Origin: Oscillospiraceae bacterium
GTDB taxonomy: Bacteria; Bacillota; Clostridia; Oscillospirales; Oscillospiraceae
DNA length: 64,000 nt
Direction: 5' to 3'
NCBI GenBank assembly: GCA_017458065.1
Contig: JAFTGD010000023.1
Coordinates: 1-64,000, forward strand
Made by a program: the position numbers and the translations under genes. Every line of letters starts with the position of its first letter. Position 1 is the stretch's first letter. Shown here one piece after another: positions 1-8,293 of this stretch. A model generated the notes under the pieces. It made no database searches. It saw only the letters and a program-made list of their open reading frames with translations, and was not told the origin of the DNA.

Positions 1-72
1 CAGCTTACGCTGTTCCCAAGCATCCGTAAAACCTTGGAAGCGGAGGGCAGGTTTCCGTTCATTGTTCGCCAT
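1..72 (-). CDS. hsdS: Type I restriction specificity subunit HsdS, N-terminal start only
   Basis: Only the first 24 codons are inside the window. The ATG follows the hsdM stop codon after one base, so the two are translationally linked. The peptide contains RFQGFTDAWEQRKL, the opening usual for HsdS proteins of Firmicutes just before the first target-recognition domain. HsdS chooses the DNA target for the methylase and restriction subunits. Everything that would tell the target specificity lies outside the window. Confidence 0.85.
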   Translation of the reverse strand, partial: MANNERKPALRFQGFTDAWEQRKL

Positions 73-73
73 A

Positions 74-2626
74 TCAGAGCCCTCCAAGCATCTTACGGAG
101 TTCCGCAATGCCCTGCATGTCATAGGCTTCGCCAGTTAGAAGATCCAGCATATGGGCAAGCTCTTTCTCGGTTTCAACGATCTGATCCTCTACCTCTGAT
201 AGAGTAGTGCTATATTTGGAAGCCATTTTTTCAACACGGGCGGCAAAATCAGAGAGGATCGCATCCGGCATGCCCGAAAGCGCGTCCTGGAGCGGGTCAA
301 TCCATTTTTTACGCAGCAGATCAAGCACCTGCTCATCAGAAAGTGCCTCGATGACAGCCTTTGTCTTCATCTGCAGGGCGGCATCCTTGTCCTTGATGCT
401 CTTCTTCAGCTTTTTCTCTTCCTCATTGGCACTCTGTGCCTTTTTCAGTGCAAAAAGCACATCGGGATCTTCCTCTTTGGCTTTGACAGCCGCCTTGACC
501 TCCGGCCAGACAAAGCCGGTCTTATCATCATTGACAAAGGGTTTATCCTTCTCCTCCTCAGAAAGAGAATCCAACAGTTCCTCATATGTGGAAGCTACTG
601 CAGCGAGACGATCTTCATCCGCTCTCAAAGAGGCAAGGTCATCCGCCAGCAGCTCACGCTGTACAAGATCAAAGGGAAAAACATGGCCCACCCAGCCATC
701 CTGGACTTCGGTATCCTTGCCGTCTTTCTTCTTCACGACCATATTGGGATCTACCTGTTTGGCTGCGGCAAAGCCTTCGGTCTGAATGATTTCAAGGTCC
801 ACGGCAATCCGTGTCCAATCGTTGTCCAAAACCTGATAGGCCTCGTATCTGTCAACCAAAGGCATGGCAGAGAGACGGGTAAAAATCTCGTCGCTCAAAA
901 CAGACTCTTCTTTGGAAATATTGAGAGCAGCCATCCCCTGAATCAGTTCCCGGTCAAGGAAAGCGTCGAAACCGAAAAACGCATGCGTATACCGGTCTCT
1001 GAACTCTTTAATCGCAGGATGCTGCTGTATCATACGCTTCACATCGTCCACCTGAAGTGTGGAATATGCCGCATCATCCCCGAAAAGAGCATGTTTGAGT
1101 CCAATGAAGGTATCCCAGTATTCGGAGAATTCATCAATCTCTTTTGCGGGAATGCCGCCGAACATGGAAGCATAGATATCCCAGCTCTCCGGCTTTTCAG
1201 AAGAATCCACATAGCGCGGGATGTTCAGGTTATACTCATTCGAACGAATCTCAGCACGGGACACAACCCGGGAGAACTTGTCGACACTGAGGCGCTGGGT
1301 CACAACATCCACGATCTTCTTGATATCGGAAGCACGGAGCTTATTGTTCTTGCCCACCTTCTCAAAGCCTTTTGACGCATCGACAATGAGAACATCCGTC
1401 CGCTCGCGCTTCTGTTTCAGAACCATGATAATGGTGGGAATACCGGTGCCAAAGAAAATATTGGCAGGAAGCCCAATGATGGCATCAATATGGTTATATT
1501 CGATCAGGTTCTTGCGGATCTCCCCTTCTTCCCCGCCGCGGAAGAGCACACCGTGTGGCAAAACAATGGTCATGATGCCGTCGCTTTTCAGATGGAAGAG
1601 ATCATGGAGCAGGAAGGCATAATCCGCCTTGCTCTTGGGCGCCACACCGAAGCGGGCATAACGGGGATCTGTGCCCTTATCTGCAGGGTTCCAGTTCTGG
1701 GAATAGGGCGGATTCGACACCACCGCATCCACATAGAGCGGGTCATAGGTCCCAACGGGATCGCTCTCATCAAAATATGGCCAGTCCTCTTCCAGCGTAT
1801 CGCCATTACGGGTCACGATATTATCCGGGAGGATACCTCGCATAACCAGATTCATACGGGTGAGGTTATAGGTATTCTCCTTGAGCTCCTGAGCGTAGTA
1901 CTTGATGCCGCTGCTGTCGCCCATGTGTTTAGCCACCGCTCTTCCGATGTTGATGAGGAGGGAACCGGAACCGGAAGTCGGGTCGTAGATCTTGATTTCG
2001 GAGCGATCCCGCAAATGATCTGCAACGATCTCAGACATGAGCAGCGAGACCTCATGTGGCGTGTAGAACTCACCGGCCTTTTTGCCCGCATTGGCAGCGA
2101 AATTGGAGATCAGATATTCATAGATGAAGCCGAGGACATCATAGTCCTGCTTGCCGTCCATCGGAATGTCCTTGATCAGATGGAGCAGGTCGCTGATGGC
2201 TTTGGTCTGGGAGTTGGAGCTGTCACCCAGTTTGGACAAGCCTGTCTGCAAGGTATCAAAAACCTTGTCAAATACTTTCTTGTGAGAGGAATTGATCAGA
2301 CGGCTGAACGCTGACAGGGCATCCCGGACATCGGAAACGTTGAAATCGCTGCCCTTATCAAGCCATGTGGAAAACAGATTGTCGTAGGAAATGAAATAGC
2401 CGATGTTCTTCTGAACGTTGATAACGGCCTCTGCATCATCCTCAGTGACGGTATTGATATCCTCGTCAGTATAGCCAATCTCTTTGAGATACTTGACTTC
2501 CTTATCCGAAAGGAACTTATAGAAAATGAAACCAAGGATATAGTCCTTATACTCGTTTGCTTCGATCTTGGAGCGCATCTTATTAGCGGATTCCCAGATC
2601 TTGGAAGCCAGCTGCTGCTTATTCAT
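74..2626 (-). CDS. hsdM: Type I restriction-modification DNA methyltransferase subunit HsdM
   Basis: This is the N6-adenine methylase subunit of a type I restriction-modification system. The N-terminal HsdM bundle covers about residues 1-160. FYTP at 187-190 and the S-adenosylmethionine motif DPTSGSGSLL at 215-224 follow, and the catalytic NPPY is at 305-308. At about 850 residues it is longer than the usual 500-600; the extra C-terminal third is rich in Lys/Glu and looks helical or coiled-coil, as in the long HsdM subgroup. I chose the ATG at 2626 rather than an upstream in-frame one because AAAGGAG sits just before it. It is followed by hsdS one base later. No hsdR is in the window. Confidence 0.95.
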   Translation of the reverse strand: MNKQQLASKIWESANKMRSKIEANEYKDYILGFIFYKFLSDKEVKYLKEIGYTDEDINTVTEDDAEAVINVQKNIGYFISYDNLFSTWLDKGSDFNVSDVRDALSAFSRLINSSHKKVFDKVFDTLQTGLSKLGDSSNSQTKAISDLLHLIKDIPMDGKQDYDVLGFIYEYLISNFAANAGKKAGEFYTPHEVSLLMSEIVADHLRDRSEIKIYDPTSGSGSLLINIGRAVAKHMGDSSGIKYYAQELKENTYNLTRMNLVMRGILPDNIVTRNGDTLEEDWPYFDESDPVGTYDPLYVDAVVSNPPYSQNWNPADKGTDPRYARFGVAPKSKADYAFLLHDLFHLKSDGIMTIVLPHGVLFRGGEEGEIRKNLIEYNHIDAIIGLPANIFFGTGIPTIIMVLKQKRERTDVLIVDASKGFEKVGKNNKLRASDIKKIVDVVTQRLSVDKFSRVVSRAEIRSNEYNLNIPRYVDSSEKPESWDIYASMFGGIPAKEIDEFSEYWDTFIGLKHALFGDDAAYSTLQVDDVKRMIQQHPAIKEFRDRYTHAFFGFDAFLDRELIQGMAALNISKEESVLSDEIFTRLSAMPLVDRYEAYQVLDNDWTRIAVDLEIIQTEGFAAAKQVDPNMVVKKKDGKDTEVQDGWVGHVFPFDLVQRELLADDLASLRADEDRLAAVASTYEELLDSLSEEEKDKPFVNDDKTGFVWPEVKAAVKAKEEDPDVLFALKKAQSANEEEKKLKKSIKDKDAALQMKTKAVIEALSDEQVLDLLRKKWIDPLQDALSGMPDAILSDFAARVEKMASKYSTTLSEVEDQIVETEKELAHMLDLLTGEAYDMQGIAELRKMLGGL

Positions 2627-2731
2627 AGGGCAGTTTCTCCTTTTGTTGTGAGAAGATGTAACCGGTAAAAACAACTGAAAGTCATTTTACCACAATAACA
2701 CCGTAACACGCAAGAAAACAAAAGAAAACGG

Positions 2732-3001
2732 TTGAAAAACCGCATGCTGGCCTTTGAGCACGGCGGGCTGGTCTTTGTCTTCAACTTTGACCTGCAGACC
2801 ACCCATGCGGACTATGTCATCCCCGTGAGCGTCGGGCGGGACCACGAGGTACTCTTCACCACTGACGACGAGGCCTACGGCGGCTTCGGCAACATCAGCC
2901 ACACGCCCTGCTCGGCCTATGTCCCGGGGCACGAGGGGCCGGCCCTCAGCCTCTGCCTCCCGCCCCGCATCGTCATGGTCCTGCGGTCGATCGCGGAGTA
3001 A
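2732..3001 (+). pseudogene. Relic of glycogen branching enzyme (GlgB), C-terminal beta domain
   Basis: About 90 residues read like the C-terminal all-beta domain of the eukaryote-like 1,4-alpha-glucan branching enzymes: MLAFEHGGLVFVFNF, then a Phe-Gly-Gly-Phe-like GGFGNISH segment, and a proline/arginine end resembling LPPRIVMVL. The catalytic barrel and N-terminal CBM48 domain are absent. The reading frame starts abruptly after an A-rich stretch and has no ribosome binding site. I therefore read it as the stump left after a larger gene was removed, perhaps when the neighbouring restriction locus was inserted. It ends in TAA immediately before the short tandem repeats. Confidence 0.7.
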
Positions 3002-3022
3002 CGGTAAAACTCTCTCGACAGA

Positions 3023-3101
3023 AATTATAAAAGATTATAAAAGATTATAAAAGTTTCTAAAAATTATAAAAGATTATAAAAGACTATAAAAGACTATAAA
3101 A
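3023..3101. repeat. 10-bp AT-rich tandem repeat (GATTATAAAA)
   Basis: About eight copies of a 10-base unit, GATTATAAAA, with variants GACTATAAAA and GTTTCTAAAA, run head to tail. The period is close to one turn of the DNA helix, so the A/T tracts stay on one face. No gene is encoded in it. It lies between the glgB relic and a strong hairpin. Confidence 0.85.
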
Positions 3102-3124
3102 AATATCAGAAGTACGCCAAACAG

Positions 3125-3178
3125 CGAAGCTCCCTGCGGTATGCACATCATATCAGATGCGCACCGCAGGGAGCTTCG
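3125..3178. terminator. Strong 16-bp inverted repeat, possible terminator of the PBECR4 gene
   Basis: CGAAGCTCCCTGCGGT (3125-3140) pairs perfectly with 3163-3178 across a 22-base loop. There is no immediate T-tract on either side, so a rho-independent terminator is only one reading. The inner sequence GCTCCCTGCGG recurs in the hairpin at 4878-4916. Confidence 0.5.
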
Positions 3179-3261
3179 TTTCGGGACCCCAGTATAACAT
3201 GTCACCACGCTTGAAATCAAAAGGCCTCCTGTGCTTTTTCCCACACTACATCGGCCTGTCA

Positions 3262-3882
3262 TTATTTGTCCACTGTCGGCAACAACGATGCCAACTCTTT
3301 GACGGAATAGAAATCCATCTCATTTACGCCTTTCGCAACAAAACACTTTTTTGTATATTTGGAATCTCGGACATTTTTCATATAAATCCCAAGTATCCGG
3401 TGCTGCGGTCTGTTGGTGATCTTCCTGATATCCTCGTTCAATGCGGTATTTGGCGAATAGTATTTCCCATCATCATTCAAGACAAAGCCAATGCAGGCAG
3501 TAACATTTCCCGCGATTTTCTCAGTATAGAGCCAAGTTTTCGAACCATCATAGTCCCCAATCATCTTCGCAAACCGTTGAATCTGCATAATCTGCGGCAA
3601 AACTCTGAGCTTCATCTCAGTTGTTCCATCGCTGAGAAGATAGAAATCCGCTAGACTTAATCTGCCTGAAAGGCATCTGCGGAAGAAATCGGAGCTTTTA
3701 CCAACATTATAGGTCAATCCCACCCCCGTCAAATGCAGAAAGTGCCGTGGCAAAAATACAGCTTCAAAGTATTCAAGTCCGTTCTTTGTATCAAAGATGA
3801 TAAGTATATTTTTATTCAGAAGATGAGCCTTATACAGTTTGGCACACTCTGACAGTACTCTGATCGCATCTTTCTTTTCCAT
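3262..3882 (-). CDS. PBECR4-domain protein (nuclease-like, mobile-element associated)
   Basis: The 206-residue protein matches what I know of the PBECR4 family, named for phage proteins related to Barnase/EndoU/colicin/RelE nucleases: LPRHFLHLTGV near residue 50, FFRRCLSGRLS, then EMKLRVLPQIM and MIGDYDG. These proteins occur in prophages and integrative elements and are often predicted RNases or toxins, but I know of no proven activity. The start codon has only a weak ribosome binding site. The gene stands alone between repeats and a hairpin in an AT-richer stretch than the surroundings, which fits acquired DNA. Confidence 0.7.
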   Translation of the reverse strand: MEKKDAIRVLSECAKLYKAHLLNKNILIIFDTKNGLEYFEAVFLPRHFLHLTGVGLTYNVGKSSDFFRRCLSGRLSLADFYLLSDGTTEMKLRVLPQIMQIQRFAKMIGDYDGSKTWLYTEKIAGNVTACIGFVLNDDGKYYSPNTALNEDIRKITNRPQHRILGIYMKNVRDSKYTKKCFVAKGVNEMDFYSVKELASLLPTVDK

Positions 3883-3959
3883 CGCAGCCGCTCACTGATT
3901 AATGATAAAGGGCAAGCAGATGCGCCGTAGCGCAGCATACTTACCCTTTTATTGACTGA

Positions 3960-4061
3960 TTTTTCCGCTGTCCGCCAGCTATCGGCACATTCGTCCGATA
4001 TGAGCACAGGTTTTTCCGTTGCCTGCCAACCACCGGCACATACGTCCGGCATGCATTTCGG
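3960..4061 (-). repeat. Two imperfect 51-bp direct repeats coding a 17-residue motif
   Basis: Two copies of a 51-base unit (3960-4010 and 4011-4061) lie head to tail. On the minus strand they can encode two related peptides, DVCAGGWQATEKPV and DECADSWRTAEKSV, within a short open frame running 4052 to 3816 that overlaps the start of the PBECR4 gene. The 17-codon period and the conserved Trp, Cys and Glu-Lys suggest the frame was once coding, perhaps the tail of a mobile-element protein. No convincing ribosome binding site is present. The remaining bases up to 4182 show nothing else I can identify. Confidence 0.5.
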
Positions 4062-4182
4062 ATTTTAGGTGTCAGTCCACCGGGCAGTTCTCCACCCACT
4101 GTTATTATAGCAAAACGGGCCTGGATGTCAACCGTTTTTTAATAGGAACGTGTAGTCATCCCAAATATCGGAAATGCCAGAA

Positions 4183-4734
4183 TTACAACCGTTTCATCAT
4201 CATGTACTCATTCAAAAAAGTACCGTCTTTCATCCGTATAGCGTCCGGCTTAACTCCTGTGATGCGAAAGCCCATTTTCTCATACAGACTCCTTGCCCGG
4301 CTGTTCCCTTCGATGAAATCAAGCTCAATCTGACGGACTTCATTGCGGTCTCTGGCTGTTTGAATCAGAGCCTCGAACATCCTCGTTCCGATTCCAAGGT
4401 TCCAATACTCCTGCAGAAGTGCGATGGCAACAGACGCCCTGTGACGATCTTTCAATCCTGTGCAGAAAGAGATCTGACAGCTCCCGGCGATTTTACCGTT
4501 CACCGTACAGACAATCATCAGCCCATTTTGATTGCAGTAACCCTCACGGAGAAAGGCCTTTTCCTGTTCCAGGGTGAAGTCGGAATACTCCTCTGGATAC
4601 TTCATCAAAAACTCGGTCTCACCAGAGGCCTTGATAATGAACCGGAGCATTTCTTCTGCGTCATCTTCACAAGGGCTGCGCAATATTGCTCTCCGCCCAT
4701 CTTTTAATGTAAATTCCGTTTCTTTGAAAACCAC
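4183..4734 (-). CDS. GNAT family N-acetyltransferase
   Basis: This 183-residue protein has the GNAT acetyl-CoA fold: an N-terminal TLKDGRRAILRSPCEDDAEE segment, ASVAIALLQEYWNLGIGTRM with the pyrophosphate-binding Q/G-x-x-G-x-G/A-like loop near residue 115, and GNSRARSLYEKMGFR near the C-terminus. Such enzymes acetylate small amines or protein N-termini; the substrate cannot be told from sequence. It is monocistronic, with no obvious operon partner. Confidence 0.85.
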   Translation of the reverse strand: MVFKETEFTLKDGRRAILRSPCEDDAEEMLRFIIKASGETEFLMKYPEEYSDFTLEQEKAFLREGYCNQNGLMIVCTVNGKIAGSCQISFCTGLKDRHRASVAIALLQEYWNLGIGTRMFEALIQTARDRNEVRQIELDFIEGNSRARSLYEKMGFRITGVKPDAIRMKDGTFLNEYMMMKRL

Positions 4735-4877
4735 TATCTTTCACCTCTATATCCCACACGCGCTTTCTTCATCGTGGTCCCTGCTCTCTGCAGCACGGAT
4801 TTTATCATAACTTCATCTCATACACAAGGGGCATCGCCTTTTCGAGCTGCATTTCCCTATCACAATCAAAAGCGATA

Positions 4878-4916
4878 CCAGGCTCCCTGCGGGTCGCTAT
4901 TCCGCAGGGAGCCTGG
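4878..4916 (-). terminator. 15-bp hairpin ending the lysine-riboswitch/GRE operon
   Basis: CCAGGCTCCCTGCGG pairs perfectly with 4902-4916 across a nine-base loop, 16 bases past the activase stop codon. On the minus strand it is followed by TATCGCTTTTG, a weak U-tract. Its core is shared with the hairpin at 3125-3178. Confidence 0.65.
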
Positions 4917-4931
4917 CTGTTTCTTTCTGAT

Positions 4932-5873
4932 TCACTTTCTTCCGATGCCGGAGATCTCGGCCTGCATGCCGATGGACGCAAACAGGGCCCGGTATTCTTC
5001 GGCCAGCTCTTCCGGAGGGGCCTCAAACTTTTCCTGCTCCCCTCCGACGTGCTTTGCCTTGGTCACGCCGAGGCTGTGGTACGGCAGCAGCGTCACCCGC
5101 GGGAGCCGGTGCTCCCGGTAGAAAGCCGCTGTCCGCTCCATCAGTTCCCGGTCGTCGTTCAGGCCGCGGATCAGGGGCATGCGCATATGAAGCTTTGCCC
5201 GCAGCGCATCGTCCTCCGCCAGCATGACAAGGTTCCGGAGGATCAGGTCGTTATCCAGTCCTGTGAGCTCCTTGTGGCGCTCCCGGTCAATGCACTTCAT
5301 GTCGTAGAGGATCTCGGTCACGTTCGCCGCCGAGGCAAGGCGCATCAGAGCATCGCTGTCGCCGCAGCCGGAGGTATCCAGGCAGACCCGGATCCCCTCT
5401 TCCGCCGCGAGCCAGATAAGCTCCGCCGCAAACTCCCAATGGCTCAGCAGCTCGCCGCCGCTCACGGTCATGCCGCCGCCGGTATTCTCATAAAACTGCC
5501 TGTCCTTCACGACCTCCGCCATGACCTCGACGGGGGTCATCTCTTTCCCGACCGCCCGCAGGCCCTCGGCAAAGCAGCCCCTGACGCAGACCATGCAGCC
5601 GTCGCAGAGAGAACGGTCGATATCGATCTCCTTGTCCTCGTTCACAAAGATCGCCTTCTGCGGGCAGTGCTCCAGGCACCAGCCGCAGCGGATACAGCTG
5701 TTCGGCATGCGGATGATCTGCTGCTCGGGCGAGATGAGCTCGGGGTTATGGCACCAGCGGCAGCGCAGCGGACAGCCCTTGAGAAAAACCGTCGTCCGGA
5801 TACCGGGGCCGTCGTCGGTGGAGAACTTCTGGATCCCGCCGATCAGAGCGCGCAGTTCCTGTGCTTCCTTCAT
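4932..5873 (-). CDS. Glycyl radical enzyme activating enzyme (radical SAM, with ferredoxin insert)
   Basis: This 313-residue radical SAM protein should install the glycyl radical on the GRE encoded immediately upstream. C34-x3-C38-x2-C41 in CPLRCRWCHNPE binds the SAM-cleaving [4Fe-4S] cluster. Two further Cys quartets (60/63/66/70 and 90/93/96/100) form the two-cluster ferredoxin insert seen in activases of non-PFL glycyl radical enzymes. GGGMTVSGGELL follows. Only a few bases separate it from the GRE stop codon; a GTG just upstream of the chosen ATG could also serve. It is the last gene of the riboswitch-led operon. Confidence 0.92.
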   Translation of the reverse strand: MKEAQELRALIGGIQKFSTDDGPGIRTTVFLKGCPLRCRWCHNPELISPEQQIIRMPNSCIRCGWCLEHCPQKAIFVNEDKEIDIDRSLCDGCMVCVRGCFAEGLRAVGKEMTPVEVMAEVVKDRQFYENTGGGMTVSGGELLSHWEFAAELIWLAAEEGIRVCLDTSGCGDSDALMRLASAANVTEILYDMKCIDRERHKELTGLDNDLILRNLVMLAEDDALRAKLHMRMPLIRGLNDDRELMERTAAFYREHRLPRVTLLPYHSLGVTKAKHVGGEQEKFEAPPEELAEEYRALFASIGMQAEISGIGRK

Positions 5874-5879
5874 CACCGC

Positions 5880-8258
5880 TCAGGAGGCCTCGCGGAAGTG
5901 GGTGGTGCGGTAGATGATGGAGTTCTGTGCATCCCGGTCCAGCTCGGTAAAGTAGGCCATGTAGCCGGCCACGCGTACCATCAGGCCGCGATAGTTTTCC
6001 GGATGCTCCTGGGCCGCGCGCAGGGTCTCGTCGTCTACCACGTTGATCTGGATATGCTCGCCGCCATACTGGAAGAAGGTCCGGATGACGCCCTCGATGC
6101 TCTGCAGGCCCTTCTCGCCGCTGACGCCCTGGGGGTCAAAGCGGATGTTGAAGAGCGCGCCGTCGTGGAAGTTCTCCATGCCGGTGGAGGCCACGGACTT
6201 GACCGTGGCGGTGGGCCCTTTGAGATCGCGCCCCATCATGGGGGAGGCGTTGTCGCAGAAGGCCTCGCCCGCGAGGCGTCCGTCCGGGGTCGCGCCGCAG
6301 ACCGCACCGTGGGACACGTTCACGGTCTGGGACAGGTTGGAGAAGGAGTAATAACCGCCGCGGGAATCGTGCCAGGACTGGACATTGGAGGCGATGAACT
6401 GAAGCATCTCGCTATAGACCTCGTCCACATGCTCGTCGTCGTTGCCGAACTTGGCCGGTTTGTTGATAAGCAGCTGGCGGGTTCTCTCCTCGCCCTCAAA
6501 GTTTTTGTCCAGCACGCGGATCAGCTCGTCCATGCTGAGATCGCGGTCCTCGTAGACGCACTTCTCGATGGCGACGAGGGAATCGGCGAGGTTCGCCGCG
6601 CCGGTCACAAACATGCCCGCTGTGGAGTACTTGGCCCCGCCCTGCTGGACCGAGCGCCCCGTCTCTACACAGCCCCTGGTTACCATGGAGGCAAAAATCA
6701 CCGGATAGCGCATCGCGTGATAGGGCTGCATCATGTTGTAGCCGATACGGATCTTGTCATAGAAGTACAGCAGCTGCTTCTTGACCGCGTCCTTGAGCTC
6801 TTCGATGTTTTTGAAGTCTCTCGGGTCGCCGGTCTGCAGGCCCATCAGGTCACCGGTCGCGGGGTCCACGCCGTTGTGGAGCACCAGCTCCAGCACCTTC
6901 GGGGCGTTCACATAGCCCGCGTCCGGCGAGCCGTCGGTCGTACCGCCGCCGGGTCCCGGCTGGATGCAGCCGACGATGGTCCAGTCTCTGGCCTCTTCCT
7001 CGGAGCAGCCCTTGCCGAGGGACATCTTCATGGCTGCCTCGTCGTTAAAGAAGCCGGGGTTGGCCATACCCGCCTGCACCATCTCGCAGCCCTTCCGGAC
7101 CAGCGATTCCGGCGTATTCCTCCACACCCGCAGGGCGAGGACAGGCTGAGTCGTCTGCATCTCGGCCGCGGCGTCCAGGCAGAGATAACTGAGGTCGTTG
7201 GTGGCGTCCCGTCCGTCCGGGGTCTGGCCGCCAACCACCAGGATCTGCCACATCGGGTAGCCGGCAAAGGACGAGGCGTACCAGCGGTCGCGCACCTCAT
7301 AGACCTCACAGGCCTTCAGATACAGGCATTCCAGCAGTTCCAGCGCACGGCCGGCGCTGATATTCTGCTCCTCGATCACGTCCTTCCGGTAGAAGGGCCA
7401 CATATACTGGTCAAAGCGCCCGAAACCGCAGGCTGTGGTGCAGACCTCGATATGGAAATAGACATGCGCAAACCACACCATCTGCAGCGCCTGCCAGAAG
7501 GTCTGAGGCGGGTTCTCGGGGACGACGCGGCAGTTTTCCGCAATCTGCAGAAGTTCAGCCCGGCGCTCGGGATCCCGGCAGGCTTCCGCCTGGCGTTCGG
7601 CCTCCTCCGCCATGCGGTGGGCATAGGTGATGAGGCCCTCACACTGGATGATGCAGGCATTCCAGAAGTCGATCTTCCCCTGGTCACGGGTGCTCTGGCT
7701 CCGGGTCGCGAGGATGTTGGCGCGGCACTCTTCCATATAACCGCGGAGACCGACCGTCAGAAGCTTTTCGTGGTCACAGGTGGTCTCGCCCGAGACGCCG
7801 TTGCGCAGGCCGACCGAGATCAGGTCCTCGCGCCGTGCCTTCTCGATATCCGGCGGCAGGACGCGGCTGGCCTCGTCCTCCATGGAGCGGCCGATCCAGT
7901 AGTCCTGCAGGGTGCTGACGATGAGCTCGCGGTCCTCGGGGGCGACGTCGTAGGGGTCGCACTTTCTGACCGGGAACTCGTCAATGTCCTGGAGATAGAA
8001 CTTCTCCGCGGACTGGAACTCGGGATGGAGATTGGCCCCGCGGTATTTGTTGGTCGGGGTGCCGACGATGAGCTCATCGTCCATGATCAGCGTGGTCATG
8101 TGCTCCATGATATAGTTCACGACTTTGGCGCGGAAGACAGGTGCAGCGTCGCCGGCAAAGCGTTTATAGGCCTCGGTCTGGAGGACCAGGCGCTCGGCGG
8201 TGATGCAGGGTCTGGAGTTGAAGTACTTCTCTCTCATGCGCTGTACTCTGTCTGTCAT
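5880..8258 (-). CDS. Glycyl radical enzyme of unassigned substrate (PFL/GD superfamily), C-x-Q type
   Basis: This 792-residue protein has the full GRE architecture. The thiyl-radical Cys431 lies in IVGCIQPGPGGGT, and the glycyl loop RVAGY near the C-terminus carries Gly765. In dehydratases, choline lyase and the known decarboxylases the residue two after the Cys is a Glu that acts as base; here it is Gln433, so a standard diol dehydratase is unlikely. I chose ATG 8258 because AAAAGGAG precedes it; the open frame extends 13 codons further. It lies between an aldo/keto reductase and its activase in an operon controlled by a lysine riboswitch. Function is unknown; superfamily assignment is secure. 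Confidence 0.9.
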   Translation of the reverse strand: MTDRVQRMREKYFNSRPCITAERLVLQTEAYKRFAGDAAPVFRAKVVNYIMEHMTTLIMDDELIVGTPTNKYRGANLHPEFQSAEKFYLQDIDEFPVRKCDPYDVAPEDRELIVSTLQDYWIGRSMEDEASRVLPPDIEKARREDLISVGLRNGVSGETTCDHEKLLTVGLRGYMEECRANILATRSQSTRDQGKIDFWNACIIQCEGLITYAHRMAEEAERQAEACRDPERRAELLQIAENCRVVPENPPQTFWQALQMVWFAHVYFHIEVCTTACGFGRFDQYMWPFYRKDVIEEQNISAGRALELLECLYLKACEVYEVRDRWYASSFAGYPMWQILVVGGQTPDGRDATNDLSYLCLDAAAEMQTTQPVLALRVWRNTPESLVRKGCEMVQAGMANPGFFNDEAAMKMSLGKGCSEEEARDWTIVGCIQPGPGGGTTDGSPDAGYVNAPKVLELVLHNGVDPATGDLMGLQTGDPRDFKNIEELKDAVKKQLLYFYDKIRIGYNMMQPYHAMRYPVIFASMVTRGCVETGRSVQQGGAKYSTAGMFVTGAANLADSLVAIEKCVYEDRDLSMDELIRVLDKNFEGEERTRQLLINKPAKFGNDDEHVDEVYSEMLQFIASNVQSWHDSRGGYYSFSNLSQTVNVSHGAVCGATPDGRLAGEAFCDNASPMMGRDLKGPTATVKSVASTGMENFHDGALFNIRFDPQGVSGEKGLQSIEGVIRTFFQYGGEHIQINVVDDETLRAAQEHPENYRGLMVRVAGYMAYFTELDRDAQNSIIYRTTHFREAS

Positions 8259-8293
8259 GGTATCGTCTCCTTTTCCCGAGTCGGGGTCAAAAC

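Noticed and set aside
3023..3101. Possible CRISPR array
   Set aside because: The repeat is 10 bases with no spacers, and there are no cas genes in the window.
5880..8258. Calling the riboswitch-linked GRE a benzylsuccinate-type fumarate-adding enzyme
   Set aside because: The neighbouring CoA pathway made this tempting, but the loop cannot be matched with confidence and the small subunits of such enzymes are absent.
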